Of a DNA stretch of 64,000 bases, positions 27,214 to 36,186 are shown piece after piece (position 1 is the stretch's first letter; each line of letters opens with the position of its first letter). The DNA is taken from positions 3,968,001 through 4,032,000 of the forward strand of contig NZ_JANIET010000001.1 in NCBI RefSeq assembly GCF_024506435.1, read 5' to 3'. Under the pieces are notes generated by a model that had not been told where the DNA came from, ran no database searches, and saw only the letters and a list, made by a program, of their open reading frames with translations. Source of the DNA: Pantoea trifolii. Lineage in GTDB: Bacteria > Pseudomonadota > Gammaproteobacteria > Enterobacterales > Enterobacteriaceae. A program made the translations under genes and the position numbers.

Positions 27214-27783
27214 TTAAAACCAACCTAAGTGCTGGCCCAAAATGGTGCAGCCAATGCTGATCAGCACTACGCCGCCCAACACTTCGGCCCATTTACCCAT
27301 CACCGGACCGATAAAGCGGCCCACCAGCACGCCGGTGGTCGCCATAATGGTAGTGGCGGCGCCGATGGTGACGGCGGTCATGATGATATTCACTTGCAGG
27401 AACGCCAGGCCAACACCGACGGCCAGCGCATCAAGACTGGTGGCGACAGCGGTTAACGCCAGCACCATAAAACCGTGACGCTGCGGCGCTTCGCAAGGCT
27501 CATCGGCGGTTTGACGGAAACCTTCCATTATCATACGGCCGCCCAGCACGGTTAACAGCACGAACGCCACCCAGTGATCCCACGCCATGATGTAGCGGCT
27601 GGCCGCGAGGCCAATCGCCCAGCCAATCAGCGGCGTTAACATTTCGATGACGCCAAAGATCAAACCGGTACGCAGCGCTTCTTTGAAATTTGGGCGATGC
27701 AGCGATGCGCCTTTGCCCAATGCTGCGGCGAAAGCGTCCATCGACATGCCAAAGGCCAAAATCAGGGTTGCGATAAATGTCAT
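27214..27783 (-). CDS. mntP: Manganese efflux pump MntP
   Basis: A 189-aa inner-membrane Mn2+ exporter with six predicted helices in two repeated halves. Family marks are [17 protein letters not shown] near the N-terminus and [20 protein letters not shown] in the second half; each half supplies an Asp for metal handling. Length matches E. coli MntP (188 aa). An MntR-type operator lies upstream, so the gene is probably switched on by MntR with manganese. The yybP-ykoY manganese riboswitch that also controls E. coli mntP was not convincingly found: only about 45 nt separate a GGAGAAGTAGC stretch from the start. Confidence 0.93.
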   Translation of the reverse strand: MTFIATLILAFGMSMDAFAAALGKGASLHRPNFKEALRTGLIFGVIEMLTPLIGWAIGLAASRYIMAWDHWVAFVLLTVLGGRMIMEGFRQTADEPCEAPQRHGFMVLALTAVATSLDALAVGVGLAFLQVNIIMTAVTIGAATTIMATTGVLVGRFIGPVMGKWAEVLGGVVLISIGCTILGQHLGWF

Positions 27784-27914
27784 GGGTTTTCAATCAATGC
27801 TGCGGAACAGGCGCCAAAGCCGCTACTTCTCCGCATTTATTGTTCAGTAATGAAAAAGTGCGCGCAGTCTAACACGCAAAAACGGCAAAAAAAAGACAGT
27901 AAAATCAGGGATTT

Positions 27915-27936
27915 AAGTATAGCAAAGGCTATAACT
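27915..27936. promoter_or_regulatory. MntR operator upstream of mntP
   Basis: The segment contains ATAGCAAAGGCTAT, the core of the enterobacterial MntR box, with nearly symmetric flanks (AGT and ACT). It lies about 130 bp before the mntP start, behind a likely promoter, as expected for activation by Mn-MntR. Confidence 0.8.
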
Positions 27937-28061
27937 CTTAACTTTCGCTATTTTTGACGCTAAGTGAATGGAATAGAAGAAATTTCTTAGCGCGATTCGG
28001 CACGGGGATTGCACCGTAGCGCGGTTTTATGCGCTAATGCCCGCGCTAACTGATTTGGATA

Positions 28062-28307
28062 ATGACCATGAATAACCCATTCGAAACGCTGATCATCCCA
28101 GGCGGCATTCTGCTGCTGGGCTTTCTTTCTGCCCTGCTGCTGCCCGCGCCTTCATTTGGTATTGAGCTGGCAAAACAGCTGCAGGAAAGCCTGCATCTGA
28201 TGGATGTTAATCAGCTGTATACCATCGTCTTTAGTTTGTGGTTTTTACTGCTGGGCGCGATTGAGTTTTTCGTCATTCGCTTCCTGTGGCGCCGCCGATC
28301 GCGCTGA
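28062..28307 (+). CDS. Small two-helix membrane protein, function unknown
   Basis: An 81-aa product with two hydrophobic segments (about residues 10-28 and 54-74) and a strongly basic end, RFLWRRRSR, suggesting a hairpin in the inner membrane with a cytosolic C-terminus. The first ATG is used; a second ATG two codons later has a better-spaced GGAT upstream. I recognise no family. It is divergent from mntP, with the MntR box between them, so manganese control is conceivable but not shown. Confidence 0.6.
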   Translation: MTMNNPFETLIIPGGILLLGFLSALLLPAPSFGIELAKQLQESLHLMDVNQLYTIVFSLWFLLLGAIEFFVIRFLWRRRSR

Positions 28308-28842
28308 TCATTTTTTCAGCAAGGTGATGCATTTTTCTTCTGGCGGGCACCCACGCCCAAGCTGAAATTCATCACCACAAAAATGTAACATTACTTTTAC
28401 ACGATATGGCGAAATATCGCGCAACATAAAATCCGCATAAATAATCAATTTAGTTAAAGTCCATAATTTTCAAAGCATTAAAATGTGACACACCTCACTC
28501 ACCGTTTTCAACCCCATCAAAAGCACTCACAATAGCGTAACAACTGCATTACGCTAACCGTCTGATTAAGAGATAAAAATCCCTTATGACCACGGGGTTG
28601 AGCTGATTAATTCTTATGCTGAATCATTTCCGCCTTTAAAAAATAAACAAACGTTTAATTCCGATACGAGAATGTTATATTCGAATGCATATGCATAACG
28701 TGCAGTTAACCGTTATCGTCCCCATGACTTATACCTGAGTCTTAACCTTTGAGAGATAGCGCCACGCGCTCGAAAGAAGCGCGGCTATTTCGCCTGCGAA
28801 CCTGTTGAGCTTCAGGTCAACAGAGAGAGGAGATGTCGCCTC
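28308..28842. other. 535-bp intergenic region upstream of mqo
   Basis: No coding sequence is supported. The region is AT-rich and holds a CRP-like site at 28484. Near 28672 there is a candidate -10 (TATATT) followed by ATGCATATGCAT. A GC-rich stem around 28757-28787 (AGCGCCACGCGC...GCGCGGCT) lies just before the mqo ribosome site and may form a leader hairpin. The length suggests a long regulated mqo leader. Confidence 0.5.
28484..28499. promoter_or_regulatory. CRP-like binding site
   Basis: TGTGACACACCTCACT matches the TGTGA-N6-TCACA consensus at nine of ten positions. It lies about 345 bp before mqo and 180 bp after the small membrane-protein gene, so mqo is the likelier target. Confidence 0.5.
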
Positions 28843-30453
28843 ATGAGTACTACTGCGGTAAATCTGGCGCTCGCCGCCGCTGGCATGGAAAGTGCAAACC
28901 TTCAGGAACGAAAAGACGTCGACGTACTGCTGATTGGCGCAGGCGTGATGAGTGCGACTTTGGGCGCATGGCTGCAAGATCTCGAACCTGACTGGTCGAT
29001 TGAGATGGTTGAACGTCTTGATGACGTGGCCGTTGAATCCTCTAATGGCTGGAACAACGCCGGAACCGGTCACGCCGCGCTGGCAGAGCTCAACTATACG
29101 CCGCAGAAGGCGGATGGCAGCATCGACATCGCCAAAGCGGTGGCGATTAACGAATCGTTCCAGATTTCGCGCCAGTTCTGGGCGTATCACGTTCAGAAAG
29201 GCAACCTGCGCAATCCTAAAAGCTTTATCCACAGTACGCCGCACATGAGTTTCGTCTGGGGCGACGATAACGTTGAATTCCTGCGCAAGCGTTTCAATGC
29301 GTTGCAGAAAAGCACGCTGTTCCGTGGCATGAATTACTCTGAAGACCGTGATCAAATCACCGAGTGGATTCCGCTGGTGATGAACGGCCGTGACAGCAAG
29401 CAAAAAGTCGCAGCCACCAGGACCGAAATGGGCACCGACGTGAACTTCGGTGAAGTAACGCGTCAGCTGATTGCCTCTTTAGAGAAGAAAGCCAATTTCC
29501 GCCTGCGTCTGCGCCAGGAAGTGCGCGATATCAAACGCCTGAGCGACGGTCGCTGGCAGGTCACTCTGCATAATCTGGCCAGCGGCGAAAATCGCGTGCT
29601 GACCACGCGCCAGCTGTTTATTGGTGCGGGCGGCGCGGCGTTGCCGCTGCTGCAGAAATCCGGCATTCCAGAAGTGAAAGGTTATGCCGGTTTCCCGGTG
29701 GGCGGTTCATTCCTGGTGACGGAAAATCCTGACGTAGTCAAACAGCACATGGCGAAGGTGTATGGCAAAGCCAGCGTCGGCGCACCGCCGATGTCGGTGC
29801 CGCACGTCGATACCCGCGTACTGGATGGCAAGCAGGTGCTGCTGTTTGGGCCGTTTGCGACCTTCTCGACCAAATTCCTCAAGCAGGGTTCGCTGCTGGA
29901 TATGTTCGGCGCGATGAACACCAGCAACCTCAAGCCGATGGTGCAGGTTGGCCTGAAGAGCTTCGACCTGGTGAAATATCTGGTTGATCAGGTTTTGCAA
30001 AGCGACAGCGATCGTATGGAAGCGTTGCGCGCTTACGTGCCGCAGGCGAAGCAGGAAGACTGGCGTTTAGTGACTGCCGGCCAGCGCGTGCAGATCATCA
30101 AGAACGATACCGTGGAAGGCGGCGTGCTGCGTCTCGGTACCGAAGTGGTGACCTCGGAAGATGGCTCGATTTCTGCCTTGCTGGGTGCATCACCGGGCGC
30201 CTCCACCGCCGCACCGATTATGCTCGAGCTGATGGCGAAAGCCTTCCCGGAACAGATGCGTTCGCCGGAATGGCAGACCAAAATTCGCATGGTGATCCCA
30301 TCGTGGGGACGCAAGCTGAACGGCGACGTCGCATTGACCGAGAAAGTGCTGGCCGATACCAGCCGCGTGTTACAACTCGACTACGAGCCGGTAATTACAC
30401 CGGATGCCGCCAACGATGAAGCGCGCGAAACGGCGCACGTGGTGGGGAAGTAA
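28843..30453 (+). CDS. mqo: Malate:quinone oxidoreductase
   Basis: FAD-dependent peripheral membrane enzyme that oxidises L-malate to oxaloacetate and passes electrons to quinone, a bypass of NAD malate dehydrogenase in the TCA cycle. The 536-aa product has the dinucleotide fold [19 protein letters not shown] after a 25-residue extension, the conserved [20 protein letters not shown] near residue 66, and [17 protein letters not shown] near 445. AGAGGAG precedes ATG 28843. Length matches E. coli Mqo (548 aa) closely. A long upstream leader with a CRP-like site suggests carbon control. Confidence 0.95.
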   Translation: MSTTAVNLALAAAGMESANLQERKDVDVLLIGAGVMSATLGAWLQDLEPDWSIEMVERLDDVAVESSNGWNNAGTGHAALAELNYTPQKADGSIDIAKAVAINESFQISRQFWAYHVQKGNLRNPKSFIHSTPHMSFVWGDDNVEFLRKRFNALQKSTLFRGMNYSEDRDQITEWIPLVMNGRDSKQKVAATRTEMGTDVNFGEVTRQLIASLEKKANFRLRLRQEVRDIKRLSDGRWQVTLHNLASGENRVLTTRQLFIGAGGAALPLLQKSGIPEVKGYAGFPVGGSFLVTENPDVVKQHMAKVYGKASVGAPPMSVPHVDTRVLDGKQVLLFGPFATFSTKFLKQGSLLDMFGAMNTSNLKPMVQVGLKSFDLVKYLVDQVLQSDSDRMEALRAYVPQAKQEDWRLVTAGQRVQIIKNDTVEGGVLRLGTEVVTSEDGSISALLGASPGASTAAPIMLELMAKAFPEQMRSPEWQTKIRMVIPSWGRKLNGDVALTEKVLADTSRVLQLDYEPVITPDAANDEARETAHVVGK

Positions 30454-30470
30454 TAAGGTAGTTCTAGCCT

Positions 30471-30494
30471 GGTCGCCATGAATGGCGACCCTAC
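30471..30494 (+). repeat. REP-like palindrome
   Basis: Arms GGTCGCCAT and ATGGCGACC around GA, then CTAC, 17 bp past the mqo stop. Confidence 0.85.
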
Positions 30495-30496
30495 AA

Positions 30497-30530
30497 ATGC
30501 TTCGGTGCGCATATATGCGCACCGAAGCAT
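30497..30530. repeat. Perfect 34-bp palindrome (REP variant), likely bidirectional terminator
   Basis: Each half reads ATGCTTCGGTGCGCATA toward the centre and the two pair over all 17 bases. The core GGTGCGCAT/ATGCGCACC is the same variant as at 16345. It lies between the convergent mqo and LysE-type gene ends. There is no U-tract, so it is not a classical terminator. Confidence 0.75.
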
Positions 30531-31118
30531 CTAGCTGAGCAGCACCGCGTCGTACAACATCCACACAGTTGTCGCCACCAGCGACAGCGCCATCAAACTG
30601 TTAAACGCCTGACGTTTCCACGCAACCTGCAGATGGCTGCGCAGGCGATCGCCCAGCGCTGCCCAAATCAAAATGCACGGCAGATTCAGTGCCGCGAATC
30701 CCAGCAGCACCGTCAGCACGCCGTTGCTGTTGGCGTACATCAGCGCCACGTTGGTGACCATCAGCCAGGCTTTTGGGTTTACCGCCTGGAAACAGATGCC
30801 GCCAATTAACGTCATCGGGCGCGGACGTTCGCGCAGTTGCGGTGCGCCGGCATGGAAAATCTTCCAGGAAAGCCACAGCAGATAGCTACAGCCAACCACC
30901 GTCAGCGGCAGGCGAATCGCGCCCATCCAGTGCAGCAGCGCATCGAGCGCCACACTCGCCAGCAGCATCTGTATCGCACAACCCAGCAGGATGCCAAACA
31001 GCATCGGCAGCGTGCGTTTAAAGCCAAAATTCACGCCTGAGGTCGCCAGCAAGAGATTGTTCGGGCCTGGCGTGATCGACATAACGGTGACGTAGCTAAA
31101 GAATGAGGGATCAAGCAT
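30531..31118 (-). CDS. LysE/RhtB-family amino-acid exporter
   Basis: A 195-aa inner-membrane exporter with about six helices. Family marks are the N-terminal SITPGPNNLLLATSGVNFG (the PGPN motif) and FQAVNPKAWLMV in the middle. Members expel amino acids such as Thr, homoserine, Lys or Arg. AGGA precedes ATG 31118. The gene is divergent from a MocR-type regulator, a frequent pair in which the regulator controls the exporter. The substrate is not predictable. Confidence 0.85.
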   Translation of the reverse strand: MLDPSFFSYVTVMSITPGPNNLLLATSGVNFGFKRTLPMLFGILLGCAIQMLLASVALDALLHWMGAIRLPLTVVGCSYLLWLSWKIFHAGAPQLRERPRPMTLIGGICFQAVNPKAWLMVTNVALMYANSNGVLTVLLGFAALNLPCILIWAALGDRLRSHLQVAWKRQAFNSLMALSLVATTVWMLYDAVLLS

Positions 31119-31254
31119 GATGCGCTTCCTGAAGAATCAATGATGTCTTCATGCTAGTGCGAACGCAGCAATGGAAACAGAGACACAAAACCACTATTGT
31201 AATGGATACAGTTGTCTCAAAAATGAATTGTACCCACTGCGCGCGGAGGCTTTT

Positions 31255-32745
31255 GTGTCCCTTCCACTTTCATCTGGCCAAACGCTGTATCAGCAGCTGG
31301 TCGATAGCTTTGCCGAGTCGATTCATCAGGGCACGTTGAAGCCCGGCAAGCGGCTGCCAGCGATACGTCGCGTGGCACAATCGCATCAGGTAAGTATCAA
31401 TACCGTGCTCAATGCGTGGCAAATTCTCGAAGATCGCGGCCTGATCGAATCGCGTCCGCAGTCGGGTTATTACGTGCGTGGCGTGCTGCCCGCCGTAACG
31501 CGCCCTGTCAAACCGCTGCCGGCAAAAATCAACGATCCCAGTGCGCAAAAGCTGGAGCTGATTGAGCAAGTGTTCGCGGCGCAAAATAATCCCGATTACA
31601 CCAATATCTCGCTGGCCTGTCCGCAGGATGGCACTTTCTATCCGGCGGCGCGAATAGCGCGAATTACTGCGTCGATTTTGCGCCAGAATCCCGACATTAT
31701 CGGACGCTATGCGCTTCCACCTGGTAGTGAGCGCTTACGGGAGGAGATTGCGCGTCGCGCTCTGCACAACGGCATCAACCTGCCGCCGCAGGCGATCACA
31801 CTGACGCACGGCTGTATGGAAGCGCTCCAGCTGGCGCTGCGTGCGGTGACCAAACCTGGCGATTGTATTGGTCTGGAATCGCCAACCTATTTCTTCCTGT
31901 TCCCGCTGCTGGCGTCGCTGGGTTTGAAGGCGCTGGAAATTCCCACCGATCCGCAGCAGGGACTGTCGCTGGATGCGCTGGAGATGTTGTTACAGGAGAA
32001 GCGGATTCAGGCGGTGATCGCCATGCCGGGCGCGCAGAACCCGTTGGGATATGTGATGCCGCTGGAAAACAAAAAGCGGCTGGCGAAGTTAGTGAACACT
32101 TACCACGTTCCGCTGCTGGAAGATGGTTTGTATGACGAATTGCAGTTTGAGTGGCCGCTGTCGCCGCCGGTGAAGGCGTTTGATAGCGATGGTTGGGTGA
32201 TTTACTGCACCAGCTTTACCAAAACTGTGGCGCCCGATTTCCGCGTCGGCTGGACTGCCGCGGGACGTTTTCATGACGCTATCGCCCACCTCAAAGCGGT
32301 TTCGTCGATGGCGGAATCACGCTTGTTAAGTGAAACCCTGGCCGAATTTCTTGCCAGCGGCGGCTACGATCACCATCTGCGCACGCTGCGTCGGCGCTAT
32401 GCCGCCAATCTGGATGCGGCGCGCGGTATTCTGGCGCGCCACTTTCCACAGGGCACGCGCGCTACCCTGCCGCGCGGCGGGTTTGTTTTTTGGGTCGAAC
32501 TGCCGGGAAATATTGATACCGTGGAGATGTTTCATCGTTTGCTGCAGGAGCAAATCTGTGTGACGCCAGGCGCGCTCTACTCGCTGAGCGATCGTTATAA
32601 ACACGCCTTGCGTCTCTCCTGCTGCTATCCGTTTGATGAGCGTTATACGTGGGCGTTGCAGCGCACCGGCGCGCTGGCCTGCGAAATGACAGGTCTCGCG
32701 CCGGGACAGGATCAGGGTTTGCCGTTGCGGCCCCAGGTGGTGTAA
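31255..32745 (+). CDS. MocR-family regulator (GntR winged helix fused to aminotransferase domain)
   Basis: A 496-aa fusion. The winged helix occupies about residues 1-75 (QLVDSFAESIHQGTLKPGKRLPAIRRVAQSHQVS, quoted in part: GKRLPAIRRVAQSHQVS). A type-I aminotransferase-like domain follows with the PLP lysine in YCTSFTKTVAPDFRVGW and AGAQNPLGYV. The start is taken as GTG 31255 because GGAGG lies five bases before it; an upstream ATG at 31171 would add 28 residues with poor character. Divergent from the LysE-type exporter, it probably senses an amino acid or PLP and controls that gene. E. coli YdcR is a comparable protein. Confidence 0.85.
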   Translation: MSLPLSSGQTLYQQLVDSFAESIHQGTLKPGKRLPAIRRVAQSHQVSINTVLNAWQILEDRGLIESRPQSGYYVRGVLPAVTRPVKPLPAKINDPSAQKLELIEQVFAAQNNPDYTNISLACPQDGTFYPAARIARITASILRQNPDIIGRYALPPGSERLREEIARRALHNGINLPPQAITLTHGCMEALQLALRAVTKPGDCIGLESPTYFFLFPLLASLGLKALEIPTDPQQGLSLDALEMLLQEKRIQAVIAMPGAQNPLGYVMPLENKKRLAKLVNTYHVPLLEDGLYDELQFEWPLSPPVKAFDSDGWVIYCTSFTKTVAPDFRVGWTAAGRFHDAIAHLKAVSSMAESRLLSETLAEFLASGGYDHHLRTLRRRYAANLDAARGILARHFPQGTRATLPRGGFVFWVELPGNIDTVEMFHRLLQEQICVTPGALYSLSDRYKHALRLSCCYPFDERYTWALQRTGALACEMTGLAPGQDQGLPLRPQVV

Positions 32746-33335
32746 GGCTCGCGCTCGGTCAGACGCTCGTAATAGGTCTGTACCGCCGGGAAGTTAGGAT
32801 GATCCAGCGGGGTTTCAAACCAGCGGTTCACCGCCAGTCCAACCGGAATATCCGCCAGCGAGAAATTGCGGCCTGCGACGTAGCGCCCGGTTTTCTCCAG
32901 ATGCTGGTTGAGAATGTTCATGGTGTGCGTCCAGCCTTTTACGGCCGCCGCCAGCAAGCGGGGATCCTGATGCGCTGGCGAGTTGCGCACCAGTGACATA
33001 AACGCATAGCGCCATGAGGTATTGAGTTCGGTGGCTTGCCAATCCATCCACTGATCGACCGGCGCGCGCGCGCGAGGATTACCGGGATAGAGCCATTCGC
33101 CGCCATTGCTGTTAGCGAGATAGCGCAGAATGGTGTTGGATTCCCACAGCACGAAGTCGTCCTCGATAATCACCGGGACCATGGCGTTGGGATTGAGCGC
33201 CATAAACTCTGGCGAGTGCAGCGATTGCGGATCATCGCCCCAGGGTTCTAATTCGTATGCAATATCGAGTTCTGCACACAGCCACAAAACTTTTCGCACG
33301 TTAATTGAAGAAGTACGGCCAAGAACTTTTAACAT
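32712..33335 (-). CDS. Glutathione S-transferase family protein
   Basis: A 207-aa cytosolic GST. The thioredoxin-fold N-domain starts MLKVLGRTSSINVRKVLWLC, with a serine pair at the glutathione site, NPNAMVPVIIEDDFVLWESNTI (cis-Pro and the ES pair), then the helical domain with the N-capping GRNFSLADIPVGLAVNRWF. The start at 33335 has CGGAG seven bases upstream. It overlaps the end of the MocR gene by 34 bp, tail to tail. The substrate is unknown. Confidence 0.85.
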   Translation of the reverse strand: MLKVLGRTSSINVRKVLWLCAELDIAYELEPWGDDPQSLHSPEFMALNPNAMVPVIIEDDFVLWESNTILRYLANSNGGEWLYPGNPRARAPVDQWMDWQATELNTSWRYAFMSLVRNSPAHQDPRLLAAAVKGWTHTMNILNQHLEKTGRYVAGRNFSLADIPVGLAVNRWFETPLDHPNFPAVQTYYERLTEREPYTTWGRNGKP

Positions 33336-33448
33336 TGTGGACTCCGATTCCAGAATTCTTAATCTATTCATAGCCCTGTTGCTGGCCTTTCGCAATCAGC
33401 AGGATGTAAATCCCGATTTCAGACAACCTCAACGAGGAAGGAGTGACA

Positions 33449-34297
33449 ATGAAGGTCGCATTTAAACAGGTGGATGTGTTTACCTCATCGGCGTTTAAAG
33501 GGAATCCGCTGGCGGTAATTATGGATGCACAGGGATTGAGTGACGCGCAGCTGACGGCGATTGCGCGCTGGACCAATCTGTCCGAAACCACCTTTGTGCT
33601 GCCGCCACAGAATGTGGCGGCAGATTACCGCGTGCGCATTTTTACCGTGGAAGGTGAATTGCCGTTTGCCGGGCATCCGACGCTTGGCACCGCGCATGCG
33701 CTGCTGGAAGCGGGCTGGCCGCTGAAAACGCCAGGCAAAATCGTGCAGGAGTGCGGCGTGGGGTTGGTTGAGGTGAAAATCAGCGACGACGGCGCGCTGG
33801 CCTTTGCCGCACCCGCCGCTCGCTTAACGCCCTTCAGCGATGCGCTGATGAGCAGCGCGCTGAACAGTGAAGCTTTCGATCTCAGCCAAACGCCGACCAT
33901 CGTTGATATGGGCATCCGCTGGCTGCTGATTCCGATGAGTAGCGCGCAAGCGGTGCTGGATGTGGTGCCGTCAGCCGCCGATTTACACCGTTTACAACAG
34001 CATGCTGAGGTTAACGGCACGGCGATTTTTGGCGCGTTACCAGCAGGTGAAAACGAGCAGTATGAATTGCGCGCATTGCTGGTTGAGAACGGCAGTTTGA
34101 CCGAAGATCCAGTGACCGGCAGCGCCAACGCCTGTCTGGCACGTTACTTCGAGGCGAACCACCAAACGCGGGATTATCGGGCGCGTCAGGGCAGCGCGAT
34201 TCAGCGTGAAGGTCGGATTCAAGTGAGTTTTACGGATAAGGCGATCTGGATTGGCGGCCAAACCGTGACGGTGATTGATGGGACGATTGATCTGTAA
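33449..34297 (+). CDS. PhzF-family isomerase
   Basis: A 282-aa member of the PhzF/diaminopimelate-epimerase-like fold. Both half-domains are visible: VDVFTSSAFKGNPLAVIMD and NLSETTFVLPP (general base Glu near residue 45), LPFAGHPTLGTAHALLEAG, and the second half DPVTGSANACLARYF. These are the conserved family blocks; E. coli YddE is a structural model of unknown role. ATG 33449 has AAGGAG five bases upstream. It is not part of a phenazine cluster here, so phenazine synthesis is not implied. Confidence 0.85.
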   Translation: MKVAFKQVDVFTSSAFKGNPLAVIMDAQGLSDAQLTAIARWTNLSETTFVLPPQNVAADYRVRIFTVEGELPFAGHPTLGTAHALLEAGWPLKTPGKIVQECGVGLVEVKISDDGALAFAAPAARLTPFSDALMSSALNSEAFDLSQTPTIVDMGIRWLLIPMSSAQAVLDVVPSAADLHRLQQHAEVNGTAIFGALPAGENEQYELRALLVENGSLTEDPVTGSANACLARYFEANHQTRDYRARQGSAIQREGRIQVSFTDKAIWIGGQTVTVIDGTIDL

Positions 34298-34317
34298 GGT
34301 TGCCATTTATGGCAACC
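34298..34317. repeat. REP-like palindrome (GGTTGCCAT variant)
   Basis: Arms GGTTGCCAT and ATGGCAACC around TT, with coordinated change in both arms. It begins at the very next base after the PhzF stop. The GTAG tetranucleotide is absent. Confidence 0.7.
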
Positions 34318-34340
34318 TGGCTGGCGTCGCTGTTTAACGA

Positions 34341-34364
34341 GGTCGCCATGAATGGCGACCCTAC
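34341..34364 (+). repeat. REP-like palindrome
   Basis: Arms GGTCGCCAT and ATGGCGACC around GA, then CTAC, ending three bases before the SDR stop codon. Confidence 0.85.
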
Positions 34365-34367
34365 GGA

Positions 34368-35126
34368 TTATAGGCCTTGGCCGCCTGAGGCTTCGATGCG
34401 CTGTGCGGTGATCCAGCCGGTTTCATCGCTGAGGATCGCGCTGATGGCATCGCCGATATCATCTGGCAAGCCAACGCGGCCTAACGCGGTCACCGAGGCG
34501 ATGTGATCGTTGAGATCTTTGGTATCACGCACGCGACCGCCACCGAAGTCGGTTTCAATCGCGCCGGGCGCCAGAATGTTGACGCGGATATGGCGCTCGC
34601 CCAACTCTTTTGCCTGATAGCGGGTTAATACTTCCATCGCGCCTTTAATTGAGGCGTAAGTGCCTGAACCCGGCAGCGTCAAACGGGTTAAACCGCTGGA
34701 GATATTCAGGATGCGTCCACCATCAACGATCAGCGGCAGCAGTTTTTGCGTCAGGAAGAACGGCCCTTTGAAGTGCACATTCACCAGCGCATCAAACTCA
34801 TCTTCGGTGGTCTCGGCGAACAGCTTGTAGTGGCCATGACCGGCGTTGTTCACTAAATAATCAAAATTGTCACGCTGCCAGGTTTTCTGCAGCGCTTCTT
34901 TCACCTGCGCCACGAAGCCATCGAACGTGCTGCTATCGCCCACATCCAGCTGCAGCGCCACCGCACGCGCGCCCAGCGCTTCAATCTCTTGCACCACCGC
35001 CTGCGCTTCTTCCGCGTGACCGCGATAGGTAAACAGGATATCGATGCCTTTGGCGGCCAGTTTCAGCGCCCCATTCTTGCCTAAACCACGATTTCCGCCG
35101 GTAATCAATGCAATTTTATGACTCAT
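34368..35126 (-). CDS. Short-chain dehydrogenase/reductase (SDR)
   Basis: A 252-aa classical SDR. The NAD(P) motif is TGGNRGLGKNGA (residues 9-20), then YLVNNAGHGHY, the catalytic Ser in LNISSGLTR, and YxxxK as YASIK. The end ASGGQGL is family-typical. Threonine/Arg residues after the second strand (FTYRG) suggest NADPH use. ATG 35126 has GGAG. It is divergent from a YhjC-like LysR regulator 115 bp away, a common regulator-target arrangement. The substrate is unknown. Confidence 0.85.
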   Translation of the reverse strand: MSHKIALITGGNRGLGKNGALKLAAKGIDILFTYRGHAEEAQAVVQEIEALGARAVALQLDVGDSSTFDGFVAQVKEALQKTWQRDNFDYLVNNAGHGHYKLFAETTEDEFDALVNVHFKGPFFLTQKLLPLIVDGGRILNISSGLTRLTLPGSGTYASIKGAMEVLTRYQAKELGERHIRVNILAPGAIETDFGGGRVRDTKDLNDHIASVTALGRVGLPDDIGDAISAILSDETGWITAQRIEASGGQGL

Positions 35127-35241
35127 GTTTCGCTCCAGTTGGAAAATTGAACACGTGTTAAGGATATTCGTGAATAATTGATCTATAAACGCAGAGGAAT
35201 ACGCAGCACTGTTTCACTAACAACAACAATCGGTGAACAAC

Positions 35242-36141
35242 ATGGATAAAATTCACGCAATGCAGGTTTTTGTGCGAGTGGCAGAAATGGGCAGTTTTAC
35301 CCGTGCAGCAGAAAGTTTGGGTTTACCGAAAGGCAGCGTATCGCGTCAGCTGCAGGCGCTGGAAAATCAAATGGGGACGCGGCTGCTGCATCGCACCACA
35401 AGGCGCGTGCATCTGACGCAGGACGGCCTGGTCTATTACGATCGCTGCCTCGATTTGCTCTCAATGCTCGACGACATGGACAGCCTGTTCCAGCACGATC
35501 CCGGCACCTTAAGCGGCAAGCTGCGCGTGGATATGTCGGTGGCGATGGCAACCGGCTTTGTGCTGCCTCGTTTGCCGGAATTTTTGCAGCACTATCCCGG
35601 TCTGGAAATTGAGCTCAGCAGCAGCGATCGCCAGGTCGATGTGATTCGCGAAGGCTTTGACTGCGTGGTGCGCGTTGGCGAGCTGAAAGATTCCGGGCTG
35701 ATTGCGCGGAAAATCGGCTCGCACGCCTTGATCAACTGCGCCAGCCCCGGCTACCTTTCCCGCTTCGGCATGCCGGTGCGGCTGGAAGATCTGTCGCAAC
35801 ACGCGATGGTGCATTACACCCAGCAGCTTGGGCAACCTTCACTGGGCTTTGAATATTTTGATGGCAAACAGTGTCATTACGTTCAAACCGGCGGCGTGGT
35901 GACGGTAAACAGTACCGAAACCTATCGCGCGGCGTGCATGGCCGGGCTCGGCATTATTCAGGTGCCAGCGATTGGCGTGCAGCCGCTGCTGGAGTCAGGA
36001 CAACTGGTTGAAGTGCTGCATCACTTCCCGGCGAAACCGATGCCGATCTCGCTGCTTTACCCGCATCGCCGTAACGTGGCGCGCCGCGTACGCGTGTTTA
36101 TGGAGTGGTTAAGCCACGTCTTGCAGGAGTACGTGACATAG
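35242..36141 (+). CDS. yhjC: LysR-family regulator, YhjC-like
   Basis: A 299-aa LysR protein starting MDKIHAMQVFVRVAEMGSFT, very similar in its N-terminus to E. coli YhjC, with the helix-turn-helix ESLGLPKGSVSRQLQALE. The effector domain includes FDCVVRVGELKDSGLIAR and GLGIIQVPAIGV. The frame could start at GTG 35233; ATG 35242 fits the family. It sits directly before yhjD, as in E. coli, and divergent from the SDR gene, which is its likeliest target. The effector is unknown. Confidence 0.82.
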   Translation: MDKIHAMQVFVRVAEMGSFTRAAESLGLPKGSVSRQLQALENQMGTRLLHRTTRRVHLTQDGLVYYDRCLDLLSMLDDMDSLFQHDPGTLSGKLRVDMSVAMATGFVLPRLPEFLQHYPGLEIELSSSDRQVDVIREGFDCVVRVGELKDSGLIARKIGSHALINCASPGYLSRFGMPVRLEDLSQHAMVHYTQQLGQPSLGFEYFDGKQCHYVQTGGVVTVNSTETYRAACMAGLGIIQVPAIGVQPLLESGQLVEVLHHFPAKPMPISLLYPHRRNVARRVRVFMEWLSHVLQEYVT

Positions 36142-36186
36142 CAGGCTATAATTGTATTTTCGCAGTGAACAGGATGACTATCGTCT

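Noticed and set aside
27784..27850. yybP-ykoY manganese riboswitch before mntP
   Set aside because: Only GGAGAAGTAGC is suggestive, and the space to the start is too short for the aptamer; not called without a covariance search.
33449..34297. Phenazine biosynthesis suggested by the PhzF-type protein
   Set aside because: No other phz genes are nearby, and PhzF-fold proteins are widespread in bacteria that make no phenazines.
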